From Bacteroidales bacterium (lineage in GTDB: Bacteria; Bacteroidota; Bacteroidia; Bacteroidales; WCHB1-69), in NCBI GenBank assembly GCA_023229985.1, contig JALNYF010000051.1:1-15895 (forward strand): a stretch of DNA of 15,895 nucleotides. The letters run 5' to 3'. Position 1 is the stretch's first letter. Each line of letters opens with the position of its first letter. The notes below the pieces were generated by a model that was given only the letters and a program-made list of their open reading frames with translations, ran no database searches and was not told the DNA's origin. The translations under genes were made by a program, and so were the position numbers. Positions 13,574 through 15,895 of the stretch are shown one piece after another.

Positions 13574-14161
13574 ATGAAACTTATTAATCCGGATAAAATA
13601 ATCGCATTACTATTTTTTGCATTGACAGTTTTATTTTTGGTTGTATCTATGATAGATCAAACCTTCTTTGAATGGGTTTTTGATAGACACCACAATCAAT
13701 GGAGTTGGTATATAAGACCAATTTTTTTAATACCATTTTGTTTTTTTGCATATAAGCGAAGCTGGACAGGGATTTCGATCACTGTATTCTGCCTTTTTAC
13801 AAGTATGTTCTGGTTTAATAGACCAGAAGTAGTAAGCGACAACGTTAAGACATTTATGCAGTTTGAAAAAGACTGGCTATATGGAGAATGGAATTATAAA
13901 AAAGTAATCTTAATAACTACGGTTCCAATCTCATTTTTTGCATTAGGACTTGCTTTCTGGAAACGTAGTCTAATTATGGGACTCGGTGTGATAGTATTGA
14001 TGGCAACAGGAAAGATAGTTTGGAGTATTCAAAACGCAGGAGAATCAGGCAAGTCTATTATTATTCCTGCAATACTTGGATTACTAATTTGCAGTGGACT
14101 AATTTATTATGGATTTAGAAAACTTGAACAAAAAAAACAACAAAACGATAACAAGCGTTAA
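13574..14161 (+). CDS. Six-helix integral membrane protein of unknown function
   Basis: A 195-residue protein with about six hydrophobic helices: roughly 9-27, 46-60, 65-81, 111-129, 132-150 and 160-177. A soluble loop between helices 3 and 4 (82-110) holds FMQFEKDWLYGEWNYKK, rich in aromatic and charged residues, and the tail is basic (FRKLEQKKQQ). No transporter, enzyme or toxin motif is recognised. It could be a DUF-type inner membrane protein. The gene is AT-rich and stands alone, with non-coding DNA of 189 bases before it and 171 after. Each flank contains a CGTTRG core and an imperfect hairpin. Confidence 0.7.
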   Translation: MKLINPDKIIALLFFALTVLFLVVSMIDQTFFEWVFDRHHNQWSWYIRPIFLIPFCFFAYKRSWTGISITVFCLFTSMFWFNRPEVVSDNVKTFMQFEKDWLYGEWNYKKVILITTVPISFFALGLAFWKRSLIMGLGVIVLMATGKIVWSIQNAGESGKSIIIPAILGLLICSGLIYYGFRKLEQKKQQNDNKR

Positions 14162-14167
14162 AGTTAT

Positions 14168-14251
14168 TTGCCGGTGCAGTATGCCTTTGAGTGGCACAGC
14201 TCGTATCAAAAGTAGTTGTCACTTGATAGGAAACTGCTTCGAAATCGGCAA
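14168..14251. repeat. Imperfect hairpin after the membrane protein gene (attC-like)
   Basis: Nested complements are TTGCCG (14168-14173) with CGGCAA (14246-14251), GCAGT (14176-14180) with ACTGC (14233-14237), and TATCAA (14204-14209) with TTGATA (14223-14228). It starts 6 bases after the stop codon. A CGTTGG core at 14269-14274, continuing to GTTGGGT, lies just beyond it and fits the integron core form GTTRRRY. The sequence differs from the hairpin at 13402-13517, but the layout is the same. Confidence 0.45.
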
Positions 14252-14332
14252 CTAAACATACCTCTGTCCGTTGGGTGCTATGCAAGACAGAATTTCTGAT
14301 ATCAACAAAGCGTGAATATAAAAATAACATAA

Positions 14333-15481
14333 ATGGACTCAGATTTATTCTCATTTCCGATTGGATACCATTGTTTTCATAAAAAGCAACTCTTTAATTA
14401 TCAACTTAACAGATGGCACTCATTAGGGTATTTATCATGTGATGACTTGAAAACAGCAGGGAAAAAAATCAAAAAATTCGATGAATGGAAACCAGTAATG
14501 ATAGAGCAGGCCGATAGCAAATTGAAATCCGGAAAATATATTGAAGCTGCTTTTTTTTATCGTGCTGCCGAATTTTATACACTATATGGAAAAGATAGTA
14601 AGGAAGAGCTTTACGATAAGTTTGTTGATTTGTTTTATTCCCACATGCCAATTGAGGGGGTGCAGCTTGATACAGTGCCATACAACGAATCATCCCTCCA
14701 TGTTTTGAAGATGTCTGAAAAGACCGAAATTAAAAAAGGTACAATTATTCTGCACTTTGGCTTTGATTCATTTATTGAGGAATTTTATTCAATAGCTTGG
14801 TATTTCACAATTCACGGATACGAAGTAATAGCATTCGATGGTCAGGGACAAGGGAAGACCATTAAAAAGTATAATATTCCTTTCGACTTTGCATGGGAAA
14901 AACCGGTAAAGGCTATTCTGGACTTTTACAAAATTTCTGAAGCTGCTTTAATAGGGATGTCTCTTGGCGGATGGTTGTGTTTAAGGGCTGCCGCTTTTGA
15001 ACCCCGAATTAAATTGGTGATTTCTTCAGGTGGTGCGTATGATTATTATAAAATTCCGCCTGCAGTAGCCCGTTGGCTTATGGATTTCTTTAAAAAATAC
15101 ATGAGAGAGGGCTCAAATAAAGTTGCACTGAAAGGAATTGAAAAAGGAGGTATGGAAGCTTGGAGAAACAGCAATATTATGTACATTACCAAAATTAACA
15201 TTCCAATGGATGCATTTGAATACGCATGGCAGATGAATGGCAAGAATTTACATACAGATAAAATTAGGCAAGATGTAATGGTGATTACTGGTAAAGATGA
15301 CCATTTTATTCCGTTTAAACTGCATACGCCTATGATAAAATCATTGTCGAATGCTAAATCCGTTACAGATATTGTATTTACAAAAAAAGACCATGCAAGT
15401 AATCATTGTTCGATAGGAAATATAAAACTTAGTCTGGATACAATGATAAATTGGCTTGATGAGAAAATAAAAGAAAAATAA
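14333..15481 (+). CDS. Alpha/beta hydrolase (FrsA/esterase-like)
   Basis: A 382-residue cytoplasmic hydrolase with no signal peptide or membrane segment. The nucleophile elbow is GMSLGG (208-213) with Ser210. The acid is probably Asp322 or Asp323 in GKDDHFIP. The base is probably His358 in NHCSIGN, a form of the HCxxGN motif I associate with FrsA/DUF1100-type and related alpha/beta hydrolases. The oxyanion region is HFGFDSFIEEF (141-151), followed by AFDGQGQGKT (167-176). Residues 1-115 form a helical N-terminal extension (for example LKSGKYIEAAFFYRAAEFY), as in that group. The substrate is unknown; an ester or acyl bond is likely. No promoter box is evident upstream. The catalytic residues look intact, so the gene is probably functional. 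Confidence 0.8.
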   Translation: MDSDLFSFPIGYHCFHKKQLFNYQLNRWHSLGYLSCDDLKTAGKKIKKFDEWKPVMIEQADSKLKSGKYIEAAFFYRAAEFYTLYGKDSKEELYDKFVDLFYSHMPIEGVQLDTVPYNESSLHVLKMSEKTEIKKGTIILHFGFDSFIEEFYSIAWYFTIHGYEVIAFDGQGQGKTIKKYNIPFDFAWEKPVKAILDFYKISEAALIGMSLGGWLCLRAAAFEPRIKLVISSGGAYDYYKIPPAVARWLMDFFKKYMREGSNKVALKGIEKGGMEAWRNSNIMYITKINIPMDAFEYAWQMNGKNLHTDKIRQDVMVITGKDDHFIPFKLHTPMIKSLSNAKSVTDIVFTKKDHASNHCSIGNIKLSLDTMINWLDEKIKEK

Positions 15482-15558
15482 TGCACGAACGCACAACACG
15501 CGGTATAGCCAATAAGGGTATAATGCTCCCCCCAATTTAAGCCAACGGGTAAAGTGGC

Positions 15559-15566
15559 TATCTTTG
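15559..15566 (+). promoter_or_regulatory. Bacteroidetes-type -7 box of the IS remnant
   Basis: TATCTTTG followed by CAC matches TAnnTTTG. It stands about 20 bases before the degraded orfA start (near 15583, where ATA appears in place of ATG). It also overlaps the right arm (GGCTAT, 15556-15561) of a possible weak stem with ATAGCC at 15505-15510. Confidence 0.45.
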
Positions 15567-15582
15567 CACAAAATTTAAAATA

Positions 15583-15895
15583 ATAAACAATTCAAAGAAG
15601 ACAAGCCGTCGTAAATATACGGCAGAGTAGAAGGCATAAGTTGTCTTGGAGGAAGTGCAAGAACGTCAAACGGTTTTATGTATCTGTTTGCCATTATTGA
15701 CGTGGATTCCCGCTATGTAGTCAGTTGGAGTTTGAGTAACACGATGTGGCTGAATGTGTTGCTCTGTCATCGCCGATGCCATCACTACGCCCGGGAAACT
15801 AGAAATTATCAATAGTGACCAAGGCACTCCATTCACTTCAAATGAATATATCAATTGATTGATAATCAATGACATAAAAATTGGCATGGAGGTCG
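15583..15895 (+). pseudogene. Fused orfA-orfB transposase remnant, copy 2
   Basis: The OrfA-like frame runs from about 15583 with stops at 15628-15630 (TAG) and 15637-15639 (TAA), reaching VLEEVQERQT. After the GTCA junction the frame with ATG at 15678 continues as MYLFAIIDVDSRYVVSW, the front of the DDE core. The same frameshift and the same TGA (15856-15858) seen in copy 1 follow. The window ends inside it. Non-functional. Confidence 0.75.
15670..15895 (+). repeat. Direct repeat, copy 2
   Basis: Matches 12361-12586 with two mismatches in 226 bases, same orientation, 3309 bases apart. The three accessory genes lie between the copies. The repeat is cut by the end of the window. Confidence 0.95.

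Larger units (their letters stand above)
15524..15895 (+). mobile_element. IS3-family element, decayed and internally deleted, copy 2 (runs off window)
   Basis: The element seems to begin near TGCTCCCCCC (15524-15533), a plausible terminal repeat, but no partner end is in the window. A -7 box TATCTTTG at 15559-15566 stands where an IS promoter is expected. Translation then gives KKTSRRKYTAE (15595-15627), the start of an IS3-family OrfA helix-turn-helix protein, and VVLEEVQERQT after two in-frame stops. At GTCA (15665-15668) the sequence jumps into the middle of orfB, so most of orfA and the front of orfB are missing. It lies 43 bases after the hydrolase stop codon. Confidence 0.7.

Noticed and set aside
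13385..14332. Standard class 1-type integron attC sites
   Set aside because: The paired R'/R'' cores (RYYYAAC and GTTRRRY) are not both present in either hairpin, and no intI is in the window; kept only as attC-like.
12587..15669. Composite transposon bounded by two intact IS copies
   Set aside because: Both IS copies are defective, their left structures differ, and no terminal repeats or target duplications are visible.

Overview
The window looks like a chromosomal stretch of a Bacteroidetes bacterium, probably order Bacteroidales. The reasons are the moderately AT-rich composition, several promoter boxes of the Bacteroidetes type TAnnTTTG, very few Shine-Dalgarno sites, and families typical of that phylum: a TGS-fused nucleoside kinase, DUF4831, DUF3109, and a short divergent MiaA. 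All assignments come from reading motifs in the sequence; no database search was possible.

Positions 66-8445 (+ strand) are core genome. A nucleoside kinase is followed by a MiaA-type tRNA prenyltransferase paralogue. After a promoter come four membrane and flavin subunits of the Rnf ferredoxin:NAD+ oxidoreductase in the order rnfD-rnfG-rnfE-rnfA. rnfB and rnfC are not present next to them. Two envelope proteins follow tightly (a DUF4831 protein and a small lipoprotein). Then queA (queuosine biosynthesis) has its own promoter.

Positions 8451-11820 (- strand) form a compact operon read from right to left: a membrane-anchored Skp/OmpH-like coiled-coil protein, a MORN-repeat lipoprotein, tryptophanase (tnaA), and a cysteine-rich DUF3109 protein. 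Gene junctions are 1 bp overlaps or short gaps. tnaA carries tryptophanase-type rather than tyrosine-phenol-lyase-type residues at three diagnostic positions, so indole production from tryptophan is predicted.

Positions 11830-15895 are an accessory region. It opens with a possible small RNA (promoter box, long hairpin, T tract) and a strikingly GC-rich, heavily self-complementary element at 12132-12310. A decayed IS3-family transposase fragment follows. Three AT-rich genes then occur on the + strand: a secreted cysteine-containing protein, a six-helix membrane protein, and an alpha/beta hydrolase. Each gene has a CGTTRG core 30-60 bp before its start. The first two are followed by long imperfect hairpins, and a possible third hairpin after the hydrolase appears to be cut by an IS. 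This resembles a gene-cassette array, but no integrase is visible. A second copy of the decayed IS closes the window and shares 224 of 226 bases with the first, including the same inactivating lesions.

The most unusual parts are the cassette-like region, the GC-rich element, the two IS copies with shared damage but different left structures, and the Rnf cluster lacking rnfB and rnfC. No CRISPR array, tRNA or rRNA was seen.
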